From Acidimicrobiaceae bacterium (GTDB taxonomy: Bacteria; Actinomycetota; Acidimicrobiia; Acidimicrobiales; Bog-793): DNA of 58,055 nucleotides. Both the position numbers and the translations under genes were made by a program. The stretch is taken from contig PLKG01000138.1 of NCBI GenBank assembly GCA_003140595.1, positions 1 through 58,055 on the forward strand. The letters are read 5' to 3'. The notes under the pieces are model-generated. The model did not search any database and had not been told where the DNA came from. It was given only the letters and a program-made list of their open reading frames with translations. Below, in pieces: positions 47,353 through 56,810 of this stretch; position 1 is the first letter of the stretch; each line of letters opens with the position of its first letter.

Positions 47353-49197
47353 ATGACCGTCTTCAACCGAGTCGTCCCGACCGAGGAACACCCACCAGCA
47401 CCCGCCGCCAAGGCGGAGGAGCGCGGCACCGAGGATCAGTTCAGGTCTCTCGTCGCGAACATCCCTGGCGCCGTCTACCGCCGCGAGTGCGTCGAACCTT
47501 GGAGGATGCGATTCATCAGTGATCATGTCGAAATGCTCACCGGCTACCCGGCGAGCGAGTTCGTGCAGGAGAACCTACGACCCTTCGAGTCGGTCATTTG
47601 TCCTGCCGATCTCGATCACGTGCGCGGCGTAGTCCGCGAGGCACTTAGCCGAGGGGACGCCTTCTCGCTCGAGTACCGCGTGATCCACGCGAACGGCTCT
47701 TCCCGGTGGGTCGCCGAACACGGTCGAGGTACGGCCGATTCCGGCGGGAGGCCGCTGTGGATAGACGGCGTGATCCTCGATCTTTCCGCCCAGAGGGAGA
47801 CCGAACGGCTGAGTGAGCGTGGCGAGGTGCATCGTCGTCATCAGACGGGACATGACTTTCTGACATGTCTCCCGGATCGGACTCTCATCCGAGACCGTCT
47901 CCAGCAGATGCTGCTGCGATCTCAACGGGATCACTTCCTCATCGCCGCCTTCCTCGTCGATCTGGACAACTTCCGGACCGTCAATGAGAGGCTGGGACAA
48001 CAGGCCGGGGACGAGCTGTTGAAGGCGGTGGCCGCGCGCCTCACGAGTGTGCTCCGGGCGAGCGACACCGTCGGGCGACCCGGGGGCGACGAGTTCGCGA
48101 TCCTGGCCGAAGGACTGTCGCTTGCTGCCGGTCCGGAACTGCTCGCCGAGAGACTGCTCGACTCCATGAAGGAGCCTTTCCGAGTCGAAGGTTTCGTCGA
48201 CATTCCGCTTTCGATCACGGCAAGCATCGGGATCGCGACCAACGACGGTGATGAGCCGGACGATCTCCTACGCGACGCAGCCATCGCGCTGTGCCAGGCG
48301 AAGGCCCAGGGGCGGAACTGTCACGTCTGGTTCAAGCCCGAGATGAAGACCGCCGCGATGGAGCGGCTCGAGATCGAGGCCGATCTCCGGGAGGCCCTGC
48401 AGGAGAACCAGTTCTTCATCCTCTACCAACCGATATTCGAACTTGACCACGTCGGGGTGTGCGGCGCCGAAGCACAGCTGCGCTGGCGGCATCCCGTCCG
48501 GGGCATCGTCGACCCGGAGTCATTCATGCCTGTGCTGGAGGAGACGGGGATGGTCGCACCGGTCGGGTCGTGGCTGCTGAGGCAGGCCTGCCGACGGGCC
48601 GCCACATGGCATCGGCTCGGCCACCACCTGACGATGTCGATCAACGTCTCGACGCTTCAGCTCGAGACCGACGACATCGTCGAGCAGGTGCGGGGTGCTC
48701 TCTCGGCCACGGCGCTTGAACCCAGATCACTGATCATCAATGTCGCCGAGCAGAGCTTGACAAAGGACATGGAGACGATGCTCGGCAGGCTTCGCGCGCT
48801 CAAGGAGCTTGGCGTGCTCGTCTCGGTCGACGACACGGGCGCCGGCTATTCCGCCCTGTCCCGTCTTCGCCACGTCCCGATCGACGCCATCAAGATCGAC
48901 CGGTCGTTCGTCGCCGCGATGGGCGACTCGCCCGAAGCCGTCAGCTCCGTCCACAACCTTGTCCAGTTGGGCCGGACGCTCGGCATCGAGACGCTCGCCG
49001 AGGGCATCGAGCAGAGCTGGCAGCTCGCAAGCCTCCAGGATGAGCACTGCAGGTTCGGCCAGGGGTCATTGTTCTCCCAACCGATCGCTCCCGAAGCCCT
49101 GGAGGCCATCCTCGGCCTCGAACCCGTTGTCCCGATAAGAGGCCACCTTCCGCGTCAGAGCCGCCCGGCGTCCACTATCCGGCGAAGGAACTGCTGA
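47353..49197 (+). CDS. PAS-GGDEF-EAL protein
   Basis: PAS-like N-term, GRPGGDEFAIL, EAL-like region with altered residues. Confidence 0.9.
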   Translation: MTVFNRVVPTEEHPPAPAAKAEERGTEDQFRSLVANIPGAVYRRECVEPWRMRFISDHVEMLTGYPASEFVQENLRPFESVICPADLDHVRGVVREALSRGDAFSLEYRVIHANGSSRWVAEHGRGTADSGGRPLWIDGVILDLSAQRETERLSERGEVHRRHQTGHDFLTCLPDRTLIRDRLQQMLLRSQRDHFLIAAFLVDLDNFRTVNERLGQQAGDELLKAVAARLTSVLRASDTVGRPGGDEFAILAEGLSLAAGPELLAERLLDSMKEPFRVEGFVDIPLSITASIGIATNDGDEPDDLLRDAAIALCQAKAQGRNCHVWFKPEMKTAAMERLEIEADLREALQENQFFILYQPIFELDHVGVCGAEAQLRWRHPVRGIVDPESFMPVLEETGMVAPVGSWLLRQACRRAATWHRLGHHLTMSINVSTLQLETDDIVEQVRGALSATALEPRSLIINVAEQSLTKDMETMLGRLRALKELGVLVSVDDTGAGYSALSRLRHVPIDAIKIDRSFVAAMGDSPEAVSSVHNLVQLGRTLGIETLAEGIEQSWQLASLQDEHCRFGQGSLFSQPIAPEALEAILGLEPVVPIRGHLPRQSRPASTIRRRNC

Positions 49198-49982
49198 GTA
49201 CGACTGTTGACGGGGGCGGTGAACACCTGTCTTGGCGGGCCCTGTTCGAGTATCACGCCTTCGTCCAAGAAGCAGACCCGGTCGGCGATGTCCCTGGCGA
49301 AGCCCATCTCATGAGTGGCTATCAACATGGTCATGCCGGCATCGGCCAGCTCCCGGATAACGCCGAGCACCTCTGACACGAGCTCGGGATCAAGTGCGCT
49401 CGTCACCTCGTCCAACAACATGATCCCCGGCCGCATCGCGAGAGCCCGGACGATCGCGACCCGCTGTTGCTGACCGCCGGAGAGCCGGTCGGGATAGTCG
49501 TCCCGTTTGTCGGAGAGGCCGAAGCGGACAAGCAGCGCCCGTCCCGCCTCCTCGGCTTGGTCGCGTGGGACCCCGAGAACTCGAATCGGCCCGAGGGTGA
49601 TGTTGCGGAGCACCGTCATGTGCGGGAACAGGTTGAAGGACTGGAAGACAATGCCGATGTGGCGTCGCACCGCGTTCTCGTCGACTCCAGGCGCCGTGAC
49701 ATCTTGGCCCCAGAGCAAGATACGTCCGCGATTGACCGGCTCCAGAAGGTTCACGCACCGAAGCAGCGTGGACTTGCCCGATCCCGATGCTCCGATGAGA
49801 CAGATGACCTCATGGGGCGCCACGGACAGGTCTATCCCGCGCAGGATCTCGAGGACGCCGAACGACTTGTGGACGCCTTCCAGCCGGACCGCCTCCTGGC
49901 CGACGAGAGCCGGGTTCCCGCTCAGCGACGCGTCGCCGCGCGCGGCCCCGCCGAACCCTCCGGTGGCGTCCGCCTCGCTCAT
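49155..49982 (-). CDS. polar amino-acid ABC transporter ATPase
   Basis: GASGSGKST, LSGGQQQRVAIVRALA, LLDEVTSALDPELV; start ATG 49982. Confidence 0.92.
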   Translation of the reverse strand: MSEADATGGFGGAARGDASLSGNPALVGQEAVRLEGVHKSFGVLEILRGIDLSVAPHEVICLIGASGSGKSTLLRCVNLLEPVNRGRILLWGQDVTAPGVDENAVRRHIGIVFQSFNLFPHMTVLRNITLGPIRVLGVPRDQAEEAGRALLVRFGLSDKRDDYPDRLSGGQQQRVAIVRALAMRPGIMLLDEVTSALDPELVSEVLGVIRELADAGMTMLIATHEMGFARDIADRVCFLDEGVILEQGPPRQVFTAPVNSRTQQFLRRIVDAGRL

Positions 49983-50923
49983 CTGACCGTTGCGCCCCCG
50001 GCCATCCGGCGACTTACGTCGCGGGCTATGAGGCGGTCGGTGAAGCGAGCTAGCGGGATGGTCAAGCACAGGAACAAGAGCGCGGCAACCGTGTAGGACG
50101 AGTACACGAACAACGTCGAGCTGTCGATCTGCGCTGCCCGGTTCGCCTCGATCACCGCACCGAGCGTCGACACGAGCGCGGTGTCCTTCTGCAGGCTTAT
50201 GAAGTCGTTCAACAGCGGCGGGATCACGGTGCGAACAGCCTGCGGGAGCACCACGAAACGCAGGGACTTCCACTGCGACAACCCGAGCGATCGAGCTGCT
50301 GCCACCTGGCTCTGGTGCACCGAGTTGATGCCGGCCCGGTAAACCTCGGCCACATAGGCCGAGTACGACAGCACGAGTGCGACGATGCCGTACACGAAGT
50401 CCGACTGCGTGGAGACTCCGCGTATGTAAAGGGCCGGGGCGCCGAACCCGATGCCGTAGATCACGATAATGAGCGGCACTCCCCTGAAGACATCGGTATA
50501 CACCACAGCCAGCATGCGGAACGGGAACAGGACCGGATTGCGCAGTTGGCGCAGCACCGCGATCACGAGAGCGAAGAACAGGATCAGCACCTCGGCGATG
50601 AGGAACATCTCGATGTTCAAGATGAGCCCCTTGCCCACCGAGTAGAGCCCCTTGCTCGGATCGCCGAGGAAGGCCTGTTTCATCTGCTGCGGATTGAAAA
50701 AGGTGTGCCGCACCGCGGCGGCGCCCGGTGCGAACACGAACAGAGCTATCACACCTCCGATGAACACCACGGTGCTCACCGTTGAGACCGCGGCAGCGCG
50801 TTGGCCGCCGAGCAGGTGTGACCCCCTGCCATTGCCCTCGAAGCTGCCCGGTGCGGGGGCACCGGCGGCGACCAGGGTCTGCTGGTCTAAGTAGGTGCCC
50901 CCGCGACTCCCCCTGACGGGCAA
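49979..50923 (-). CDS. polar amino-acid ABC transporter permease
   Basis: FRGVPLIIVIYGIGF, YVAEVYRAGINSV, AARSLGLSQWKSLRFVVLPQAVR. Confidence 0.93.
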   Translation of the reverse strand: MPVRGSRGGTYLDQQTLVAAGAPAPGSFEGNGRGSHLLGGQRAAAVSTVSTVVFIGGVIALFVFAPGAAAVRHTFFNPQQMKQAFLGDPSKGLYSVGKGLILNIEMFLIAEVLILFFALVIAVLRQLRNPVLFPFRMLAVVYTDVFRGVPLIIVIYGIGFGAPALYIRGVSTQSDFVYGIVALVLSYSAYVAEVYRAGINSVHQSQVAAARSLGLSQWKSLRFVVLPQAVRTVIPPLLNDFISLQKDTALVSTLGAVIEANRAAQIDSSTLFVYSSYTVAALLFLCLTIPLARFTDRLIARDVSRRMAGGATVR

Positions 50924-50948
50924 CCGGTCCGCTTCCTTCCCGCCCTGG

Positions 50949-51827
50949 CTACGGCTTGATCGTCGGGACGGAGGTGTAGATGCCGAGGTACTCCTTTTGG
51001 AACTTGGCGAGTGACCCGTTTGCCTTCAGGGTGGCTATCGCCTTGTTCACACACGCGACGAGTGGATCGTTCTTGGCGAACAGCAGTCCGTAGTGCTCCC
51101 CCGTGCTCGGGAACTGGCCTACCAATACCGACTTCGGTATCTCCGAGGAACTGATGTACTGCGCCGTCGGCGTGTCGGCCACCAGTGCCTGGATCCTGCC
51201 GTCCTGAAGGGCCGACTTGGCGTCGTTGAGAGTGTTGAACACCGAAGGCTGCTGGGTCGGCCGCAGCTCGGTGTTGATGAACGCCAGGCTCGTGGAGCCG
51301 ATCTGGTCGCCGAAGACGTAGGTGCGGAGATCGGCCGGAGTGTGGTGCTTGACGATACGACTGTTCCTCATTGCGATCAGTGCCTGCTGCACGTCGTAGT
51401 AGCTGGCGCTGAAAGACACGACCGTCGCGCGCTCTTCGGTGTAGGAGATCTCGTTGATGTCGAAGTCGAACTTCTTCGGGCCAGGTGCGAAGGAGGCGTC
51501 AAAAGGCTCGACTGTCCATTTCACCTGCGACTTCGAGAAACCGAGCTGCTTGGCGATCGCGTACGCGACCGCACTCTCGTAGCCCTTGCCGTTTGAAGGC
51601 GTGTTGTTGGAGAACCACGGCTCGTACGCCGGGCTGTCGGTCGCGACCGTCAGCGAACCGATCTTGTATACGTCGCGCGCGATCGACGCGTGCGAACACG
51701 AAGAGGCCTTGGCCGTCAAGACAGCCGACGCCGCCTTCGACGAAGACGCTGGCGAGGCCGACGACGCGACCGCAGTCAGACCGAGACCGATCAGGGCAAA
51801 TATCACGAGAACAAAGGTCTTACGCAT
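50949..51827 (-). CDS. polar amino-acid ABC transporter substrate-binding protein
   Basis: Signal peptide, KKFDFDINEISYTEERATVVSFSASYYDVQQALI. Confidence 0.92.
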   Translation of the reverse strand: MRKTFVLVIFALIGLGLTAVASSASPASSSKAASAVLTAKASSCSHASIARDVYKIGSLTVATDSPAYEPWFSNNTPSNGKGYESAVAYAIAKQLGFSKSQVKWTVEPFDASFAPGPKKFDFDINEISYTEERATVVSFSASYYDVQQALIAMRNSRIVKHHTPADLRTYVFGDQIGSTSLAFINTELRPTQQPSVFNTLNDAKSALQDGRIQALVADTPTAQYISSSEIPKSVLVGQFPSTGEHYGLLFAKNDPLVACVNKAIATLKANGSLAKFQKEYLGIYTSVPTIKP

Positions 51828-52162
51828 TTCAGCTCACCTAACTCTTCGCGAAACGGTTTCCTGGTCGCCGCGTCCGGGCGCGCCGCGGTCGCAAGGAAGC
51901 GTATCGCCGGTCCAGGCTCGTCGGCATCGATTGGCTCCAGCGCCAGAATTTGGCTCTCGACCTGTTGACGGCCCGCCTCGGCGCGCATACGGTATCGACA
52001 CTTCGTGCCTGGCGCGACCGGGGGGTTGAGCGCCGGGTACCGCGGTGGAGGGGGTGCCGGCGAGCGACCTCGTTGGCGCCGGCGCCCTCACCACCCACCT
52101 TTGGCCCGACCGACGGATCGTCACCTCCGGTGGCCCTGGCGTCGTGGTTGACTCGAGACTCG

Positions 52163-52700
52163 ATGGCCAGAATTGTCGTCACCTCGCGGCTGTCCGACGA
52201 CAAGCTCGAACCGATCGCTGGCCACGAGCCCCTGATGCACAATCGCGGCGGCCAGCTGACAGCCGAAGAGATCGCCAGCCTCCTGCGACCTCGGTACGAT
52301 CGTCTGCCATCTCGAGGATCGGATAGACGAGGCTCTGTTCGCCTTGGCACCGCGTACTGTGGTCGTCACAACGATCTCTGTCGGCTACGACAACGCCGGC
52401 ATAGCCGTTGCGTCAAAGGCCCGTATCGCTCCCGGGGGCCCGCGCCGGACGAAAATGGGTTCTGTGGCGCGCTCGAGTCGGAGCGGCTGTGCGCTGTCGG
52501 CCCCGATGTCTACGAGGACGAGCCGAACCTCAACCCCCGCTTGTCGCCGCGCCTCGGACCGTCCTGCTCCCACGAGTCGATAGCGCGACTCTCGAGACCG
52601 CGCGGCGATGGCACGGCTCGCGACGACCACAGGCGCCGGGCTCCTCGCCGGCGGCCATCCTCCTAACTCCGTCAATTATGAGGTCTACGCCAAGTGGCCA
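52163..52700 (+). pseudogene. decayed D-2-hydroxyacid dehydrogenase (glyoxylate reductase-like)
   Basis: Family-like segments in alternating frames: MARIVVTSRLSDDKLEPIAG; IVCHLEDRIDEALFALAPR..VVVTTISVGYDNAGIAVASKARIA; VGPDVYEDEP; PRTVLLPRVDSATLETARR; MARLATTTGAGLLAGGHPPNSVN. Confidence 0.7.
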
Positions 52701-52749
52701 TGCCCAGCACCGGGCTTGTGCGCGGTCGATATCCTGCTGAAGCTGCCGT

Positions 52750-53304
52750 CTAGATCCGCACCTCGGCTGCCGGCAGCACCTCGATCGTCCGCCCGGGAAG
52801 TCGCAGCGTCTCCACATGGCTCTTGACCAGCGCGACAACTACCTCGGCGTCGAGCTCGGCGCCGGGCAGCGTGGCCGAGGACGTCGTGTGCGCGTCGCTG
52901 ACCAAAGTGATGTCATATCCGTGAAAAAGGGCGGACAACGCCGTCGTATGTACACAGAAGTCCGACTGCGCACCGGTCAGCACGAGCCGTTGGGCTCCCG
53001 AGGCGGCGAGCACTGCTGTGAGATCGGTATCTGCGAAGCTGTCTCGGTAGGTCTTTTCCACGACTATGTCCGAGTCGAGCCGATCGAGAGCGCCCACGAG
53101 CTGCCATCCGGGGCATCCCGCGGTTAGCTCCGAGCCGTCGGCTTCCGAGTGCTGGATGAACACAACCGCTGCACCGGACTCGTGGGCGCGCTGGAGCAGG
53201 TAATTGATCCGATCGATAACGCCCGCGACGTCCGCGCAGCCGACGACCACCGCCTTCTGCATGTCGATCACGAGCAGCGCCGTCCGAGCCTCGGTGCTTG
53301 GCAC
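52750..53304 (-). CDS. isochorismatase-family cysteine hydrolase
   Basis: LLVIDMQKAVV (Asp), VEKTYRDSF (Lys), GAQSDFCVHTTA (Cys). Confidence 0.9.
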   Translation of the reverse strand: MPSTEARTALLVIDMQKAVVVGCADVAGVIDRINYLLQRAHESGAAVVFIQHSEADGSELTAGCPGWQLVGALDRLDSDIVVEKTYRDSFADTDLTAVLAASGAQRLVLTGAQSDFCVHTTALSALFHGYDITLVSDAHTTSSATLPGAELDAEVVVALVKSHVETLRLPGRTIEVLPAAEVRI

Positions 53305-53452
53305 GGCAACATCCTCGCGTACGCCGTTGCTGACCTGTGAGACGACGGCTAGACAGTCCGTTCACTCACTAGGTTGGATGCGTGTGCCAGATGGTCGGTA
53401 ATGGACAGCGCCAGAAAGTGTGCAACACGGGCCCGCACGTAGCGGAGGTCTG

Positions 53453-54256
53453 ATGATGAGAGTCGCCGTCGCTCAGTTCGCATCCAAACCCGACGCCGCC
53501 GTCAATCGCGCGCGGGCACTCGAGCTCCTCAGGAACGCCGCTGAGGGCGGTGCCGAGCTCGTCGTGCTGCCCGAGGCTGCGATGTACCCGCTCGATAGGC
53601 CGGCGTCAGAGATCGCCCGTGCGGCCGAGGCCCTAGATGGGCCATTCGCCACTTCCCTGGCCGAGGCGGCCGGTGCACTCGGCGTGACCGTGATCGCCGG
53701 GATGTTCGAGAAGGTGCCAGGCCAACGAAAAGTGCACAACACGGTCGTCGCAGTCAGTGCGCAAGGGCTCGTTGGCCGGTACCGCAAGCTCCACCTCTTC
53801 GACGCACTGGGTCACAAGGAGTCGGACTCCCTCTTGCCAGGCCCGATCGACGGTGGCGAGCTGTTGGTCCTGTCCATCGCCGAGTTCTTGGTCGGTGTCC
53901 TTACTTGCTACGACTTGCGTTTTCCCGAACCGTTCCGAGCGCTGGTCGATCAGGGTGTCACCGTCTTCGCCGTGCCTGCCGCATGGGTGGCGGGGCCGCT
54001 GAAGCCGGAGCACTGGACGACGATGTGCCGCGCACGCGCGATTGAGAACACCTCTTACCTGCTGGCCGCGGCGCAGCCGCCGCCCGTCTACTGCGGACAC
54101 AGCCTCGTGCTCGACCCCATGGGGGTCGAGATCGCCGGACTCGGCGACACAGACGGTGTCGTGACCGCCGAGATCTCGCCTGAACGGGTCAGCTCAGTGC
54201 GCGAGACCCTGCCGGTGCTGTTTCAGAGGCGCTACGAGGTGAGGACGAAATCCTGA
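53453..54256 (+). CDS. carbon-nitrogen hydrolase (nitrilase superfamily)
   Basis: LPEAAMYP (Glu), GRYRKLHLFD (Lys), LTCYDLRFPE (Cys). Confidence 0.92.
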   Translation: MMRVAVAQFASKPDAAVNRARALELLRNAAEGGAELVVLPEAAMYPLDRPASEIARAAEALDGPFATSLAEAAGALGVTVIAGMFEKVPGQRKVHNTVVAVSAQGLVGRYRKLHLFDALGHKESDSLLPGPIDGGELLVLSIAEFLVGVLTCYDLRFPEPFRALVDQGVTVFAVPAAWVAGPLKPEHWTTMCRARAIENTSYLLAAAQPPPVYCGHSLVLDPMGVEIAGLGDTDGVVTAEISPERVSSVRETLPVLFQRRYEVRTKS

Positions 54257-54272
54257 TACTCGAGGTGAGCCG

Positions 54273-55214
54273 TCAATGCTTGGTGATGGCGAGCGGCCCG
54301 AGACGGCGGAGCAGCTCATCAACCGTGCCCGCCCTGGGCAACGACGTCGTCGCACCCGCCACTCCCACCGCCAAGGCCCCCGCCGCGGTCGCCCGGACGA
54401 GGCACGCACCCACCTCGGAACCGCGGGCCATCGTGCTCGCGAACGTCCCACAGTAGGCGTCGCCCGCGGCGACCGTGTCGACGACCGGGACCGGTATCCC
54501 AGGCACCTCGAGCACGCTCTCGTCGTCGACGTAGACCGAGCCCTTGGCTCCGAGGGTCACCACGACCGCTCCACACCCACGGGACAGCAGTACCCGGGCG
54601 GCCCCGATCGCCCCATGGACGTCGTCGACTCTCGTATGGGTAAGCGCCGCGGCCTCGACTTCATTCGGGAAGCAGATATCGACCTTCGACAAGATCTCCT
54701 CATCCAATTCCAGCGCGGGCGCCGGGTTGAGCATCGTCGTCTTGCCGGCTTTCCTGGCCACTTCTAGCGCCTCGCGAACGACTTCGAGCCTCACCTCGAG
54801 CTGAACGAGAAGAACAGCGGCGTCTTCGATCACCCCCGCGGCCGCCCGCACGTGTTCCACCGAGAGGCCATGGTTGGCCTGGGGCACGACAATGATGAAG
54901 TTCTGTCCGGTGGCGTCGACGGTGATGTGCGCGATCCCGGTGGCATTGCCTGGGTCTGTCGTCAGATGCGAGACATCGACACCCTCGGCGACGAGCTGGG
55001 CCCGGATGGCGTCTCCGAACGCGTCGCGGCCTACGCGGCCAACCATTGCAGTGGCCACGCCCTGCCGGGCACACGTCACGGCCTGGTTATTGCCCTTGCC
55101 CCCCGGCACCATCGTGAACAAGCTCCCGATGACGGTCTCACCCGGCGACGGCAGCGTTTCGGTGCTCGCCGTGAGATCCATGGACAGACTCCCAACAACC
55201 ACGACATCAACCAT
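54273..55214 (-). CDS. rbsK: ribokinase / PfkB-family sugar kinase
   Basis: VPGGKGNNQAVTCARQG, VDTVAAGDAYCGTFAS. Confidence 0.92.
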   Translation of the reverse strand: MVDVVVVGSLSMDLTASTETLPSPGETVIGSLFTMVPGGKGNNQAVTCARQGVATAMVGRVGRDAFGDAIRAQLVAEGVDVSHLTTDPGNATGIAHITVDATGQNFIIVVPQANHGLSVEHVRAAAGVIEDAAVLLVQLEVRLEVVREALEVARKAGKTTMLNPAPALELDEEILSKVDICFPNEVEAAALTHTRVDDVHGAIGAARVLLSRGCGAVVVTLGAKGSVYVDDESVLEVPGIPVPVVDTVAAGDAYCGTFASTMARGSEVGACLVRATAAGALAVGVAGATTSLPRAGTVDELLRRLGPLAITKH

Positions 55215-55558
55215 GCTCCTGCACCGCCTGCCGGTCACTCGGAGCGGGGTGATCCCTGGCTCCTTCGTACATTTCAGTTTCTAGCCTCGCCTCCATCCGC
55301 GCACCCTTCTCTTGAGTCTCGAGTCGGACCCGGAGGAAGTCCCCAGAAAGCGTCCCGGCAGAGCAGGTCCCGGTCGAGTCAGTGTCACGGTCCAAGACAG
55401 GTCACAGCAACAGCGTCTTCGCGTGACGTCGCGGTCAAGCGCGTCACGGCCTCGCGGATGACCGCAGGGGCGTGGACTTGAGTTGCTGAGGCGAAGGCTC
55501 GGGCCCGACGAGCCGCCGCCGGCTCTGTGCCGGCGTCGGTGTTGTGTGGGTCACCTCG

Positions 55559-56605
55559 TCACTGCCTACTTGCTCTCGAGAACGCGTCAGCGTTTGGAGG
55601 CAGCAGGTCGATGTGTGTCGTCGACTCGCGCACAACGAGCTCAGGCGTCATCGAAATACGCTGGTAGGGACCATCCGGACGGTCGAATCGTTCGGTCAGC
55701 AGTCTGAGTGCCTCGAACGCTATTGCGTCATGGGGCTGCCTCACAGTAGTTAACGACGGCGCCGACAACTCAGCTGAGGTTATGTCGTCGTAGCCGGTCA
55801 CCAAGACGTCGTCAGGAACGCGGACCCCCGCTAGGAGGAACTGTCGGAGCAGGCCGATGGCGATCAGGTCGTTGCCACACACGACGGCGTCGGGCAAGTG
55901 CCGCCCCGCTAGCAACACACGTGCAGCTTCAATTCCCCAGGCGGCGGTGAAGTCCCCGAGGAGCGGCTCCGATGTCTTTAAGCCGAAGCCCGAGGACTCG
56001 GAAGCAAAGGCCTCAAGGCGTAACAGTGCAGAAGAGTTCGTCGGCACCGATCCGACGAACACCGCGGTGCGCGCCCCGGCCAAGGCCACGTGCTCGACGA
56101 CAAGCCGCATCCCCACCTCGTCGTCGACGCCGATCCAGTCGGTCGCATCTCCTGTAATGCGACGGTCGATCTGCACAAGGGGCACTTGACGCGCTGTCGT
56201 GTGAACGGCATCAGCGCTGCGCAGCGCGTCACAGGGGCTGATCATGATTCCATCGACTTGTCGGTCCACGAGCGCCTGCAACCTAAGTTGCTCGACCTCC
56301 GGGTCGCCCCGAGAGTCGCAAAGCAAGAGCTGTCGGGTCGTCGATTGGAGCTGCCACTCGATCGATTCCACGAGGGTCGGGAAGAACGGGTTGCTGATCT
56401 GCGGGATCACGAGACCGATCGTGTTCGTGACCTGCCGGCGCAGCGAGGACGCTACCAGGTTCGGTCGGTAGCTGAGCTCTGCTGCCGCTCCGATCACCCG
56501 CCGAAGGTTCTCATCCGACACGCGTCGCCTGCCGCTCAGGGCCCGCGACGCGGTGGCGACTGAGACCCGCGCCCGGGCAGCGACATCACGGATAGTGGCT
56601 GGCAT
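55559..56605 (-). CDS. LacI-family transcriptional regulator
   Basis: MPATIRDVAARARVSVATASRALSGRRRVS HTH and periplasmic-binding-like effector domain. Confidence 0.93.
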   Translation of the reverse strand: MPATIRDVAARARVSVATASRALSGRRRVSDENLRRVIGAAAELSYRPNLVASSLRRQVTNTIGLVIPQISNPFFPTLVESIEWQLQSTTRQLLLCDSRGDPEVEQLRLQALVDRQVDGIMISPCDALRSADAVHTTARQVPLVQIDRRITGDATDWIGVDDEVGMRLVVEHVALAGARTAVFVGSVPTNSSALLRLEAFASESSGFGLKTSEPLLGDFTAAWGIEAARVLLAGRHLPDAVVCGNDLIAIGLLRQFLLAGVRVPDDVLVTGYDDITSAELSAPSLTTVRQPHDAIAFEALRLLTERFDRPDGPYQRISMTPELVVRESTTHIDLLPPNADAFSRASRQ

Positions 56606-56617
56606 TGTCTTGTTTTG

Positions 56618-56633
56618 TGGCAATCGGTTTCCA
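56618..56633. promoter_or_regulatory. candidate LacI-family operator next to the lacI-type gene start
   Basis: TGGCAATCGGTTTCCA, imperfect palindrome with central CG. Confidence 0.6.
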
Positions 56634-56750
56634 GGTGTGACCTTAGCGGATGGAGTCGCTGTGCTGGTGAAGTGTCAGCCTTTCATGCACATCTCCGTCT
56701 CGACACCACGCACTTGACAGGGTAGCCAAGTGCCCTATCATCTGGTTTAT

Positions 56751-56766
56751 GGTAACCGTTTGCCAC
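56751..56766. promoter_or_regulatory. candidate LacI-family operator upstream of the ThuA-like gene
   Basis: TGGTAACCGTTTGCCA, imperfect palindrome with central CG. Confidence 0.6.
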
Positions 56767-56810
56767 GATCCGGATCACGCAAACACAGCAAACCAGAGCT
56801 GACGGCGACC

